From positions 59,931 through 123,930 of the forward strand of contig CANDVA010000007.1 in assembly GCA_947389015.1 (NCBI GenBank): a DNA stretch of 64,000 nt. Direction: 5' to 3'. Source of the stretch: an uncultured Clostridia bacterium (lineage in GTDB: Bacteria; Bacillota; Clostridia; Oscillospirales; Ruminococcaceae). Below the pieces are notes generated by a model. The model saw only the letters and a program-made list of their open reading frames with translations, ran no database searches and was not told where the DNA came from. Below are positions 18,220-26,066 of this stretch, one piece after another. The position numbers and the translations under genes are program-made. Within the stretch, counting starts at the first letter, position 1. Each line of letters starts with the position of its first letter.

Positions 18220-18834
18220 ATGGCTGAACAGATTTTTCCTACCAAGGGAAATTTAATAAAGTCCAAGCGCCAGCTCAAGCAGGCGCAGCTCGGCTATGAG
18301 CTTATGGACAGAAAGCGCAATATTCTCGTGCGCGAAATGGTGTCGCTGACCGACGAGGCGAAGGAGCTCCGCGGCGGTATCGACAGCACATACTCCGAGG
18401 CGTACAAGGCGCTTCAGCACGCGAACACTACGCTCGGCGTCGTGAGCGAGCTTGCGGAGACGTTCCCCGTGGAGAATTCGCTGAAGCTCTCGGTGCGCAG
18501 CGTTATGGGCGTTGAGCTGCCGAAGATCGGCGCGGATATCGAGCCCGTCTCCGAGCCCGTATATCCTATGCACCTGACGAATTCCGCGTTTGATTACGCA
18601 TACATTTGCTTTAACAGAGTAAAGGAGCTTACGGTGCGGCTCGCGGAGGTCGAAAACAGCATTTACAGGCTCGCGGTCGCGATAAAGAAGACCCAGAAGC
18701 GCGCCAACGCGTTACAGAATATAATGATACCGCGCTTTCAGAACCGGGTGCGCTTTATTACGAACGCGCTCGAGGAAAAGGAGCGCGAGGAATTCTCCAG
18801 ACAAAAGGTCATCAAGAGACGAAAAGTAAGCTGA
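18220..18834 (+). CDS. ntpD: V-type ATPase subunit D (central stalk)
   Basis: A 204-residue subunit D, the long antiparallel coiled-coil rotor shaft that turns inside the A3B3 head. The N-terminus PTKGNLIKSKRQLKQAQLGY and the late block RRANAL-type helix (QKRANALQNIMIPRFQNRVRF, trimmed here to its start and end) are family signatures. Last gene of the operon; a GC-rich hairpin follows at 18844-18872. Confidence 0.94.
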   Translation: MAEQIFPTKGNLIKSKRQLKQAQLGYELMDRKRNILVREMVSLTDEAKELRGGIDSTYSEAYKALQHANTTLGVVSELAETFPVENSLKLSVRSVMGVELPKIGADIEPVSEPVYPMHLTNSAFDYAYICFNRVKELTVRLAEVENSIYRLAVAIKKTQKRANALQNIMIPRFQNRVRFITNALEEKEREEFSRQKVIKRRKVS

Positions 18835-18843
18835 TAAAATATT

Positions 18844-18872
18844 TCCCCTCCCTGCCTACGGCGGAGAGGGGA
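18844..18872 (+). terminator. probable end of the V-ATPase operon
   Basis: Hairpin TCCCCTCC.../...GAGAGGGGA ten bases after the subunit D stop. It lacks a clear T-run, so termination may be partial or Rho-dependent. Confidence 0.45.
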
Positions 18873-18888
18873 TAAGTGTTTTGAAGCT

Positions 18889-19230
18889 CTAGAAGTTTCC
18901 GCCGTTCCAGCCCCAGTTTTCGGTGGGCGAATACTTGACATAGACCTTGTCGGCGGGCACTCCGAGTATGGTGTTCAAGGTCTTGCAGATCGCGGCGGTT
19001 AGCTGCTCGTATGCGGACTTCGAGGCGTTTCCGTAAATGCTAACCTCCACGAACGCGATCTTCTCCGACTTCTCGCCCTTGAAGTACAGCGAACAGTTTG
19101 GTTCAAAGCCGAGCATAAGCCATGATTCGGTCTTGCCGATAAGCTGTATGTGTTCGGCAATCGCGGACTTTATCGCAATCTCCTGCTCTGTGGTGATATC
19201 CGCGGAATACTTTGTGTTGATAAAAGGCAT
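18889..19230 (-). CDS. MIF-family tautomerase
   Basis: A 113-residue homologue of macrophage migration inhibitory factor and D-dopachrome tautomerase. Pro follows the initiator Met (the catalytic N-terminal base after Met removal). A Lys in HIQLIGKTESW matches the active-site Lys32-33, and the C-terminus has the family pattern VYVKYSPTENWGWNGGNF. Length matches animal and bacterial MIF. The biochemical activity of the family is keto-enol tautomerisation of phenylpyruvate-like compounds. The physiological role in bacteria is unknown, although gut and parasite homologues have been discussed as cytokine mimics. The ATG follows AGGAGGA. No signal peptide. Transcribed alone, converging on the V-ATPase operon. 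Confidence 0.9.
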   Translation of the reverse strand: MPFINTKYSADITTEQEIAIKSAIAEHIQLIGKTESWLMLGFEPNCSLYFKGEKSEKIAFVEVSIYGNASKSAYEQLTAAICKTLNTILGVPADKVYVKYSPTENWGWNGGNF

Positions 19231-19301
19231 TTCTATTCCTCCTGTGATTTGTTGTTATTTATATTTTAGCATATTTTTTTGGAAAATTCAACAATAAGTT
19301 A

Positions 19302-19330
19302 TTGAAAAAGTAACGAAAATATGTTAAAAT
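19302..19330 (+). promoter_or_regulatory. promoter of the flavin reductase-ung operon
   Basis: TTGAAA (19302-19307), 17-base spacer, TAAAAT (19325-19330), 37 bases before the ATG at 19368. Confidence 0.6.
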
Positions 19331-19367
19331 ATTTAAGAGAGATTATAAAAAATGTAAGGAGATATTT

Positions 19368-19979
19368 ATGGAAAAGGTTACATGGAAGGGCGGAACGCTC
19401 TTGGCTCCCGTGCCCGCGGTGCTGGTTTCGTGCGGAAGCGTTGAAAAGCCGAATGCGCTCACGGTCGCGTGGACGGGGATAATCAGTTCCGATCCGCCGC
19501 GGACATATATTTCGGTTCGACCCGAGCGCAATTCCTACTCGATAATCAAGGAGAGCGGCGAGTTTTCGATAAATATGCTGCCGTCGACGCTTGTGAAATC
19601 GCTGGACTACTGCGGGATAAAGTCGGGGAAAAACGAGAATAAGCTCGCCAAGCGAAAGCTTACCGCCGCGCCTTGCGCCGACATTTCCGCGCCGCAGATA
19701 GAGCAGAGCCGTATCACGCTGGAATGTAAGGTGACGGAGGTTATACCGCAGGGCTCGCACGATATGTTTATCGCGGATATCCTCGCGGTGAATGTCGATA
19801 AGGAGCTGCTTGACGAAAAGGGCAGACTTAAGATCGAGCAGGCGGGACTGCTCGCCTACGCGCACGGGACTTATTTCGCGCTCGGGAAGAAAATAGGCAG
19901 CTTCGGATTCTCGTGCAAGCAAAAGCGCGTTAAGGACGTTAACATGAAAAATCACAAAAAGAAGAAAAAGGTGAAGTGA
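19368..19979 (+). CDS. flavin reductase-like FMN-binding protein
   Basis: A 203-residue member of the flavin reductase/flavoredoxin split-barrel family. The FMN-binding parts are ALTVAWTGIISSDPPRTYIS and RNSYSIIKESGEFSINMLP; the second half has the KLTAAPCADISAPQI and GSHDMFIADILAV blocks. Such proteins bind FMN and pass electrons from NAD(P)H to an unknown acceptor. The C-terminal tail is very lysine rich (KNHKKKKKVK). The ATG follows AAGGAGAT. The next gene (ung) begins one base after the stop, so the two are co-translated. Confidence 0.88.
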   Translation: MEKVTWKGGTLLAPVPAVLVSCGSVEKPNALTVAWTGIISSDPPRTYISVRPERNSYSIIKESGEFSINMLPSTLVKSLDYCGIKSGKNENKLAKRKLTAAPCADISAPQIEQSRITLECKVTEVIPQGSHDMFIADILAVNVDKELLDEKGRLKIEQAGLLAYAHGTYFALGKKIGSFGFSCKQKRVKDVNMKNHKKKKKVK

Positions 19980-19980
19980 T

Positions 19981-20652
19981 ATGGTAAATATAGGAAACGA
20001 ATGGGACGCGCTGCTTGCGGACGAGTTTAAAAAGGATTATTATTTACAGCTTAGACAATTTCTGATTTCGGAATACAATTCGCGGACGATCTATCCGCCT
20101 ATGAACGATATTTTCAACGCGCTGCGGTATACGTCATACGGCGACGTAAAGGCGGTCATTCTCGGGCAGGATCCGTATCACGGCGCGGGTCAGGCGCATG
20201 GGCTCTGCTTTTCGGTAAAGAGGGGCACACCTCCGCCTCCGTCGCTGCAGAATATTTACAAGGAGATCAACACGGAGCTGGGCTTGCCGATACCCAATCA
20301 CGGAGAGCTTACCGAGTGGGCTAAGAGCGGAGTGTTGCTGATGAACACAGTGCTCACCGTTCGCGAGGGTCAGGCGAATTCTCACCGCGGACAAGGCTGG
20401 GAGATATTCACCGACAAGGTCATCGAGCTGCTGAATAAGCGCGAGCAGCCGATAGTGTTCCTGTTGTGGGGCGGCAACGCGCGTTCAAAGGCGAGGCTCA
20501 TAACCAATCCCAAGCATTTGATTTTGCAGTGCGCTCACCCGAGCCCTCTTTCGGCATATAACGGATTTTTCGGCTGCGGGCATTTCATAAAGGCGAACGA
20601 ATTTTTGAAATCGCAGGGTATTGAGCCGATAAATTGGGGATTAAGTAACTAG
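19981..20652 (+). CDS. ung: uracil-DNA glycosylase, family 1
   Basis: A 223-residue Ung that removes uracil from DNA in base-excision repair. The water-activating loop GQDPYHG (Asp64) and the minor-groove intercalation loop HPSPLSA (His186) are intact. The proline-rich GTPPPPSLQNIYKEI and LLMNTVLTV segments are typical. Length is standard. Shine-Dalgarno AGGTGA lies inside the tail of the upstream gene. Confidence 0.97.
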   Translation: MVNIGNEWDALLADEFKKDYYLQLRQFLISEYNSRTIYPPMNDIFNALRYTSYGDVKAVILGQDPYHGAGQAHGLCFSVKRGTPPPPSLQNIYKEINTELGLPIPNHGELTEWAKSGVLLMNTVLTVREGQANSHRGQGWEIFTDKVIELLNKREQPIVFLLWGGNARSKARLITNPKHLILQCAHPSPLSAYNGFFGCGHFIKANEFLKSQGIEPINWGLSN

Positions 20653-20665
20653 GGGGGCGCGGCTT

Positions 20666-21817
20666 ATGCTTGAATACTGCGTCTGCCCTAAGTGTCAGCG
20701 CATGATAATGCTCGACAGCGAGCTTGACAGCGGATTTTGCTGCTATTGCGGAACTCATGTCGCGTATTCGGACGCGCGCGACGAGCTGCTGGCGGGGCTT
20801 CGCGCGTCGATCCCCGATGAGTTTGTCATAGAGACCGATCTGAGCGAGCTTATAGACGAGGACGACGGCGGCGCGGACGCCTACGGCTTGTCCGAGTGCA
20901 GAACGGAATGCGCCGCGGCGCAGGAGTGTCTGGGCAAGTGGGATTTCGGCGGCGCGTTCAAGGCGTTCTCAAAGGCTCTGGACTGGTATCCGGAGGACTT
21001 CGAGAGCCGCTGCGGGCTGATGATATCGGGGATGCTGCGGCTTAAGGACACCGAAAACTGGGAACGGTACCTCACCGAATGTACGGAGAAAATACGCTCC
21101 CAAGGCGACTGGAATATGGCGCAGGCAGCGCTGGAGTATGCGCTTGATATTATCAAGAAATTTCTGTCGAAGGGCGGGCGGTATGTTTCGCCGTCCTATA
21201 CAATAGGCTTCTTCGAGAAGCTGGTGCAGGGATTTCCCGCGCTCAAGCAGACCGCCGCCGAGATACTTGCGCACTGCCTTAACGTCGAGAACGCGCAGTT
21301 CACCGACGCGGCAAGACTTGACCATGAGACAACGCGCTTCGCCGTCGGGAATTATCCGCAGGAGCCCGACAAAAATCTTCGCCGCGGAATGCTGCTGGTA
21401 ATACGCTGTCACTGTGATAACAGGGTCAAGGAGGCGCTTTGCAGGGCGCTGTACGTTTACGACAGAGCCGTGTGGCTGCGCGCAAAGGATATGCAGCGCA
21501 TAAACGACGCGCTGGAGCTGTGCGAGGAGATCACGAACGGCGCGTACCCGCCCGCGGATGTGAAAATCGTGCTCGGCACGATATACGATTTCCTGATGAT
21601 GGGCGGTCTGGAGCAGAATTCCACCGAACGTGAAAAGGTAATGTTTTTATCGACGGTGTATACATATGAGCAGATACGCAGAATGGAGCGGTTTTTCAGC
21701 ACAAGAGCGCTCTACTATAAGGTGTACGCCGAGGTCTACCTGAAGCAAAGAGGCGCGTCGCTGATCTCCGCGGAGTACAAGCGTATTCAGGCGAAAATAA
21801 TTCAGCTGTCCGCCTGA
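20666..21817 (+). CDS. zinc-ribbon protein with helical repeats, function unknown
   Basis: A 383-residue protein. It opens with a zinc ribbon of the CPKC...CCYCG type (residues 7-32), followed by an acidic linker (SELIDEDDGGADAYG). A largely helical body with tetratricopeptide-like segments follows (AAQECLGKWDFGGAFKAFSK, then AQAALEYALDIIKKF). No catalytic motif is seen. Similar ribbon-plus-TPR proteins are common and unassigned in Oscillospiraceae. The ATG follows GGGGGG at about 8 bases, 13 bases after ung, so it is probably in the same operon. It overlaps the convergent yqfD end by 16 bases. Confidence 0.75.
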   Translation: MLEYCVCPKCQRMIMLDSELDSGFCCYCGTHVAYSDARDELLAGLRASIPDEFVIETDLSELIDEDDGGADAYGLSECRTECAAAQECLGKWDFGGAFKAFSKALDWYPEDFESRCGLMISGMLRLKDTENWERYLTECTEKIRSQGDWNMAQAALEYALDIIKKFLSKGGRYVSPSYTIGFFEKLVQGFPALKQTAAEILAHCLNVENAQFTDAARLDHETTRFAVGNYPQEPDKNLRRGMLLVIRCHCDNRVKEALCRALYVYDRAVWLRAKDMQRINDALELCEEITNGAYPPADVKIVLGTIYDFLMMGGLEQNSTEREKVMFLSTVYTYEQIRRMERFFSTRALYYKVYAEVYLKQRGASLISAEYKRIQAKIIQLSA

Positions 21818-23031
21818 CTTTCTGTTTTGTCGGTATTGTCAATGCTGACGGGAGGCAGCTCGGTATCGTCGTATTCGATAATCACCGGCTTGGCAATGTC
21901 GCCCTGTAAGGTGTATTCGAGTTCAAGACGAATACCGTCCTCTGCGGGGTAGAATTTTTCCACCACGTCGATTATTTCATAGTCCGAGTAGAAATTCTGC
22001 TCGAAATTTTCCTTTTGCTTTTTCAGCTCCGAGGCTGCTGCCTCGGAGCTTCTTGTTATGGTCTTTTCGGTGTATTCGGTGAATGTTCCCGTTTTGATGA
22101 GCATTGACGTCTCCTGTCCGAAAATACGTACAAGGCTTGTTTCCTCGACGTACAGAGAATTATCCGAGACCGCCTTTCCAAGGAAGAGCGGGTATTCGTC
22201 GTCACCGAGAATAAGCCACTTAAAGACCTTTTTATTGCCGTCGGCAACGCTTACGTTCTCGGTGAACGGAACGAAAAACTCCTGCGTTTCCGTCCACTCC
22301 CCGATGATTTCCGCGTCGGAGCGCACGAACAGGATCTTATCTCGTCCGTCGGGAACGGTTCCCGATACCAGCAGGTCGCCCGTATTCACGCCGCTGCCGT
22401 TATTCACCACCGACGCGCCGTCGCGTACTATCTGCCGCACTATCTGAGCGGGACGTGACGCGACTATATTCCGCGGCTGCTTATCCTCGATCTCGGGCTT
22501 TTCAATGCCCTTTTCCACGCGGACGTTCACGCGGAAACCCACGCAGGACACGTCGACCCACGCGCAGTTTTCAACTTCTAGCATAAGCTTCTGTTCGGCG
22601 CGGGATATGTTCAGAGAAGCGGTCGGCGCGCCGACGGTTATCCCGCAGTCCTCCAGGATATTCAACACCTGCGCCTTGTGAACGTCGCCCGTGATACTGA
22701 TATCCTGCACACGGGTCTGGAGCACCGCAAGCATTGCAGCAAACACCAGAAATCCCATATACAGCCCTATCCTGCGGCGGTATTTCAAAAGTGTGAAATA
22801 CAGTCCGTGACGTTCCTCCGCGCGGAGCTTTACGCCGTATTTTCGGGCGGTCTTGGCGGTGCGGTAGTAGTCGAACGGCGACACAGCGCCGTATATTTTT
22901 CCTTCGGCAAAGCGCACTCCGTACACGCGTATCTCGTTGTCTAACAGCTCCGAGAGCATTTTCTCCTGAAAGCCGCCCAATCCCGAAAAGCCCACAAGTC
23001 CGAAATTCAATCCCGTTTTTTCCGTTTTCAT
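21802..23031 (-). CDS. yqfD: sporulation protein YqfD
   Basis: A 409-residue homologue of YqfD, a sporulation protein of the mother cell in Bacillus. An N-terminal cytoplasmic region of about 90 residues (GGFQEKMLSELLDNEIRVYG) is followed by one transmembrane helix (IGLYMGFLVFAAMLAVLQTR). A long extracytoplasmic part carries a POTRA-like region (VLNILEDCGITVGAPTASLN) and the family block CAWVDVSCVGFRVNVRVEKG. I set the start at the ATG at 23031 with GAGGAG upstream; an in-frame TTG at 23046 would overlap yqfC. Its position one base after yqfC matches the conserved yqfC-yqfD pair. Confidence 0.92.
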   Translation of the reverse strand: MKTEKTGLNFGLVGFSGLGGFQEKMLSELLDNEIRVYGVRFAEGKIYGAVSPFDYYRTAKTARKYGVKLRAEERHGLYFTLLKYRRRIGLYMGFLVFAAMLAVLQTRVQDISITGDVHKAQVLNILEDCGITVGAPTASLNISRAEQKLMLEVENCAWVDVSCVGFRVNVRVEKGIEKPEIEDKQPRNIVASRPAQIVRQIVRDGASVVNNGSGVNTGDLLVSGTVPDGRDKILFVRSDAEIIGEWTETQEFFVPFTENVSVADGNKKVFKWLILGDDEYPLFLGKAVSDNSLYVEETSLVRIFGQETSMLIKTGTFTEYTEKTITRSSEAAASELKKQKENFEQNFYSDYEIIDVVEKFYPAEDGIRLELEYTLQGDIAKPVIIEYDDTELPPVSIDNTDKTESQADS

Positions 23032-23032
23032 T

Positions 23033-23299
23033 TTAATTCTCCTCAAACGTCAGAGAGTGTATCTTCCCCTTGATCTTAAGGCTGCCTATGCCGAAATTCT
23101 CTATTACGAGCGGAGTTCCCGAGATACGGATATCCTTCCCGCTGACGGACAGCACGATAAAGTTGTCGTCGCAGCTTTTTACGCAGCGGCAATTTTCGAT
23201 AATCAGCTCCGCGTCCTCTCCGCTTTCGGCGGTCATGGTCACGGAAAATCTCCGTCCCGCCGTTTCTTCATATTCGATAAGCTTTTCGCGTAATCCCAT
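23033..23299 (-). CDS. yqfC: sporulation protein YqfC (YabP/YqfC family)
   Basis: An 88-residue YabP/YqfC-family protein built of short beta strands (AELIIENCRCVKSCDDNFI, LVIENFGIGSLKIKG). In Bacillus the gene is sigma-E dependent and needed for proper spore formation. I prefer the ATG at 23299, 8 bases after GGGGG, over the ATG at 23305, which nearly touches it. Upstream on the minus strand the sequence GCATAAATAT resembles a sigma-E -10 box, but no convincing -35 is seen. Confidence 0.9.
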   Translation of the reverse strand: MGLREKLIEYEETAGRRFSVTMTAESGEDAELIIENCRCVKSCDDNFIVLSVSGKDIRISGTPLVIENFGIGSLKIKGKIHSLTFEEN

Positions 23300-23417
23300 A
23301 GCCATACCCCCAAAACAGTACTTGTCTAATATTTATGCTGTGTTTTCGGGAAAAAGAACAAGCTGTTGTGACAAATCGAAAATAAATAAAAAATTATTGA
23401 AAAACAATAAAAAACTA

Positions 23418-23446
23418 TTGACAAATGGAAAGCGACGTGTTATAAT
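23418..23446 (+). promoter_or_regulatory. promoter of the DUF2975/HTH operon
   Basis: TTGACA (23418-23423), 17-base spacer, TATAAT (23441-23446), 30 bases before the ATG at 23476. Confidence 0.85.
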
Positions 23447-23475
23447 AAATTTAATAAAAATACGGAGGTAGCTTT

Positions 23476-23919
23476 ATGTGGAATAAAGATAAATCGATTG
23501 TTTTGTCGCAGGTACTTATTAAGATCTGCTACGTCGGGATCGTGGTGTGCGCGGCTGCCGCGCCAAAGCTCGTTGAGCTGTACGAGAAGAGAGCGGGCAC
23601 GGAGGGGCTGTATACGCCGCTGCTGGCGACGCTGATGTGCTGCGTGCCACCCGCGATCATCGCGCTGGTCTGCCTTGACGTGTTGTTGTGGAATATCCGG
23701 AAGAACCGCGCTTTTATCGAGCAGAACGTGAAGCTGCTGCGCTCGATATCGTACTGCTGCTTTTGCGTGGCGGTGATATTTATTTACTTTTCGATACTGC
23801 GCCCGTTCGCGTTCGTTATCGTGTTCGCGGCGGGATTTTTCGGGATAATACTGCGTGTGGTGAAGAATTGCTTTCAACAGGCGGTCGCTATCCGCGAAGA
23901 GAACGACTTTACGATATGA
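23476..23919 (+). CDS. DUF2975 membrane protein
   Basis: A 147-residue protein with four predicted transmembrane helices (for example VLIKICYVGIVVCAAAAPKL and PFAFVIVFAAGFFGIILRVV) and the conserved QAVAIREENDFTI ending of DUF2975. These proteins are nearly always followed by a small XRE-type regulator, as here. Their function is not known; a membrane sensor that holds or informs the regulator is a common proposal. The ATG follows ACGGAGGT. Confidence 0.85.
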   Translation: MWNKDKSIVLSQVLIKICYVGIVVCAAAAPKLVELYEKRAGTEGLYTPLLATLMCCVPPAIIALVCLDVLLWNIRKNRAFIEQNVKLLRSISYCCFCVAVIFIYFSILRPFAFVIVFAAGFFGIILRVVKNCFQQAVAIREENDFTI

Positions 23920-23928
23920 GGTGAGCTT

Positions 23929-24141
23929 ATGATAATTGTGAACCTTGACGTGATGATGGCGAAGCGGAAAATATCGTCGAACGAGCTTGCCGAGATAATA
24001 GATATCACTCCCGCGAATTTGTCGATACTGAAAACGGGTAAGGCCAAGGCAATACGCTTCTCAACGCTCGAAAAGCTGTGCGGGGCGCTCAGATGCCAGC
24101 CGGGGGATATATTGGAATATGTGGAGGAAACAGAGGATTGA
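23929..24141 (+). CDS. XRE-family helix-turn-helix regulator partnered with DUF2975
   Basis: A 70-residue Cro/C1-type DNA-binding protein with no other domain. The helix-turn-helix spans SSNELAEIIDITPANLSILK and continues to the family ending CGALRCQPGDILEYVEE. It lies nine bases after the DUF2975 gene, and the membrane-protein gene downstream starts one base after its stop. All three probably form one operon that this protein may regulate. Confidence 0.9.
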   Translation: MIIVNLDVMMAKRKISSNELAEIIDITPANLSILKTGKAKAIRFSTLEKLCGALRCQPGDILEYVEETED

Positions 24142-24142
24142 C

Positions 24143-25633
24143 ATGGAAGAAGTAAGCTGTACTCAGGGTATGCCCGCCGATAAGCCTAAAGTACCCGCCG
24201 CGGACGCTGTGATTGCGTGGGCAAGCTTGGCGCTGGGATTTGTGTTTACGCATTTTGCGGTGAAGTACTTCGGGGGACTGTGGGGCGGAATTTTCTGGGC
24301 GCTTTTAGGAGTGCTCGGCGCGTTATTCGTTAAAGTGAAGTCTGTGAGCGTAAGGCTCTCGCATATCGTGGTTTTCAGCATTGCGGAGCTGTTTTGTTTT
24401 GTTCCGCTGTTCAGTGCGAATTATTTCGTCAACTTTCTCGCGGCGGCGTTTTCATTTATTCTGTATTTCTATCTGACCGCCGCGATAAGCGGCGCGGAGC
24501 TTTTCGGGCGGCATTTTGTTCTCGATCTGCTGATCAGCGTAATGGCGCGCCCTTTTGAGAACTTTACGCGGCAGCCGAGAAGCGCGTTTTCGATATTCCG
24601 CGGAAAAACGCGCTCGAAAAACGTGCTGTACGCGCTGATAGGGCTGCTTATCGCCGTGCCGCTGACTATCGTGGTAGTGTTTCTCCTTATGCGCTCCGAT
24701 GAGCTTTTTGAAAACTCAATGGACGAGTTTTCAAAGCATCTGCCGGATTTTTCGTTTTCGGTATTCTGGGAGATACTGTTTGCGATACCGTTGGCGATGT
24801 ATATTTTTGGCGCGGTGTTTTCAATGCGTTGCGCTGCCCCCGCGCATAACGAGGGCGAGCCGTCGTACCGTTTTGCGCCGCCGATTGCGGCATATTTCGC
24901 GGTAACGCCGATCTGTATATTTTACCTTATTTATATTATCACTCAGTTCGGAAATATAGCGAACGCGATTGGAAAAACGCTCGATTATTCCGAGTTTGCG
25001 CGGCGCGGATTTTTCGAGCTGTGTGCTATCGCGGTGATAAATCTCGGGGTGATCGTGCTAATGCAGACGTTCACGAGGAGAAAGCAAAGCGACGCAAAGC
25101 CTTTTGCGCTACGTGTTTACACGGTAACGATCTCGTTGTTTACTATGCTTATCATCGCGACGGCGATAACGAAAATGCTTATGTATATCGGCGAGTACGG
25201 AATGACGTTGATGCGTGTGTATACGTCTTGGTTTATGCTGCTTCTGGCGGTGATATTTGTACTGATAATCGTTTTGCAGATACGTGATTATGAGATCTGG
25301 AGGGTAATGTTCGCGGCGTTTACCGTGATGTTCGGATTGCTGTGCTTCGGCGATTTTGAGGGAATGATAGCGCGGTACAATATTTCGGCGTATCGGTCGG
25401 GAGAGCTGGAGGAACTTGATGTTCGCGCGTTCGGCGAGCTTGGATATTCGGCGGCGGCGCCCGCGGCGGAGCTGCTTGAAGACACCTCGGACGATAGGCT
25501 CAAGAGTAAAATTAACGGCGTTCTGAAGGATATTCAAATTGTCGATGAATATCAGGACGGGTTCGCGTATTTCAGCATTCCGCGAGCCCGGGCGCAGACG
25601 GCTTTGGAGAGGGTCGAGGTGTTGAAGATGTAG
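24143..25633 (+). CDS. polytopic membrane protein, DUF4153/DUF4173-like
   Basis: A 496-residue protein with about ten or more transmembrane helices across residues 20-410 and a soluble C-terminal tail of about 90 residues. Features seen in DUF4153/DUF4173 proteins are a conserved RPFENFTRQPRSAF loop after helix 5, the FVTR-type FTRRKQSDAKPFALRVYT segment, and a late NISAYRSGELEELDVRAFGE region. The role is unknown. I chose the ATG at 24143 (AGAGGA, 6 bases) over an in-frame ATG at 24119 inside the regulator gene. Confidence 0.75.
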   Translation: MEEVSCTQGMPADKPKVPAADAVIAWASLALGFVFTHFAVKYFGGLWGGIFWALLGVLGALFVKVKSVSVRLSHIVVFSIAELFCFVPLFSANYFVNFLAAAFSFILYFYLTAAISGAELFGRHFVLDLLISVMARPFENFTRQPRSAFSIFRGKTRSKNVLYALIGLLIAVPLTIVVVFLLMRSDELFENSMDEFSKHLPDFSFSVFWEILFAIPLAMYIFGAVFSMRCAAPAHNEGEPSYRFAPPIAAYFAVTPICIFYLIYIITQFGNIANAIGKTLDYSEFARRGFFELCAIAVINLGVIVLMQTFTRRKQSDAKPFALRVYTVTISLFTMLIIATAITKMLMYIGEYGMTLMRVYTSWFMLLLAVIFVLIIVLQIRDYEIWRVMFAAFTVMFGLLCFGDFEGMIARYNISAYRSGELEELDVRAFGELGYSAAAPAAELLEDTSDDRLKSKINGVLKDIQIVDEYQDGFAYFSIPRARAQTALERVEVLKM

Positions 25634-25675
25634 TCGGGTTTGCGTATAAATCGGAATTTACGGGGGTAAACCGAA

Positions 25676-25988
25676 ATGACCCAAAAAAAAGATCGTCGTC
25701 CTGCTGATTATATTTTTCTTAATTATATCTATTATATCGGCGTTTATAATTAGGGAAAATATATTACGAAGAGCAGAACATAAAGGAACTTATAGATATC
25801 AATTTGACGGAATGGTATACGAGGAGATCGATTATAAAGAGATCTCGCCGTACAAGGAAACATATAACGCAGTGTGTAGAACAATTGACGGTGTCTGTAC
25901 GCTGTATGAGATCGAACAATATCCCGATCATGAGTATCTTGTCGCCCGTTGGGGTCGGGACGCCTGCGTTGTAAAAAGAGTTAGATAA
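25676..25988 (+). pseudogene. small membrane-anchored protein gene split at an A8 run
   Basis: From the ATG at 25676 (GGGGG about 10 bases upstream) translation enters a run of eight A (25683-25690) and stops 60 bases later. In the next frame a reading frame of about 100 codons runs unbroken to 25988. It begins with a textbook membrane anchor (KKIVVLLIIFFLIISIIS) followed by a charged, Tyr-rich domain (YRYQFDGMVYEEIDYKEISP). The long frame has no start codon of its own because a TGA precedes it. Removing one A fuses the two frames into MTQKKIVVLL. The break is therefore a sequencing error, a recent mutation, or slippage at the A8 run. Confidence 0.7.
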
Positions 25989-26013
25989 TAATATAAATTC
26001 TGATTTATTCGAT

Positions 26014-26042
26014 TTGACTTTTTCCCCGAAATATGCTACAAT
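26014..26042 (+). promoter_or_regulatory. promoter of radA
   Basis: TTGACT (26014-26019), 17-base spacer, TACAAT (26037-26042). Confidence 0.75.
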
Positions 26043-26066
26043 AATATAGAATTTTTTTGAGAGCGA

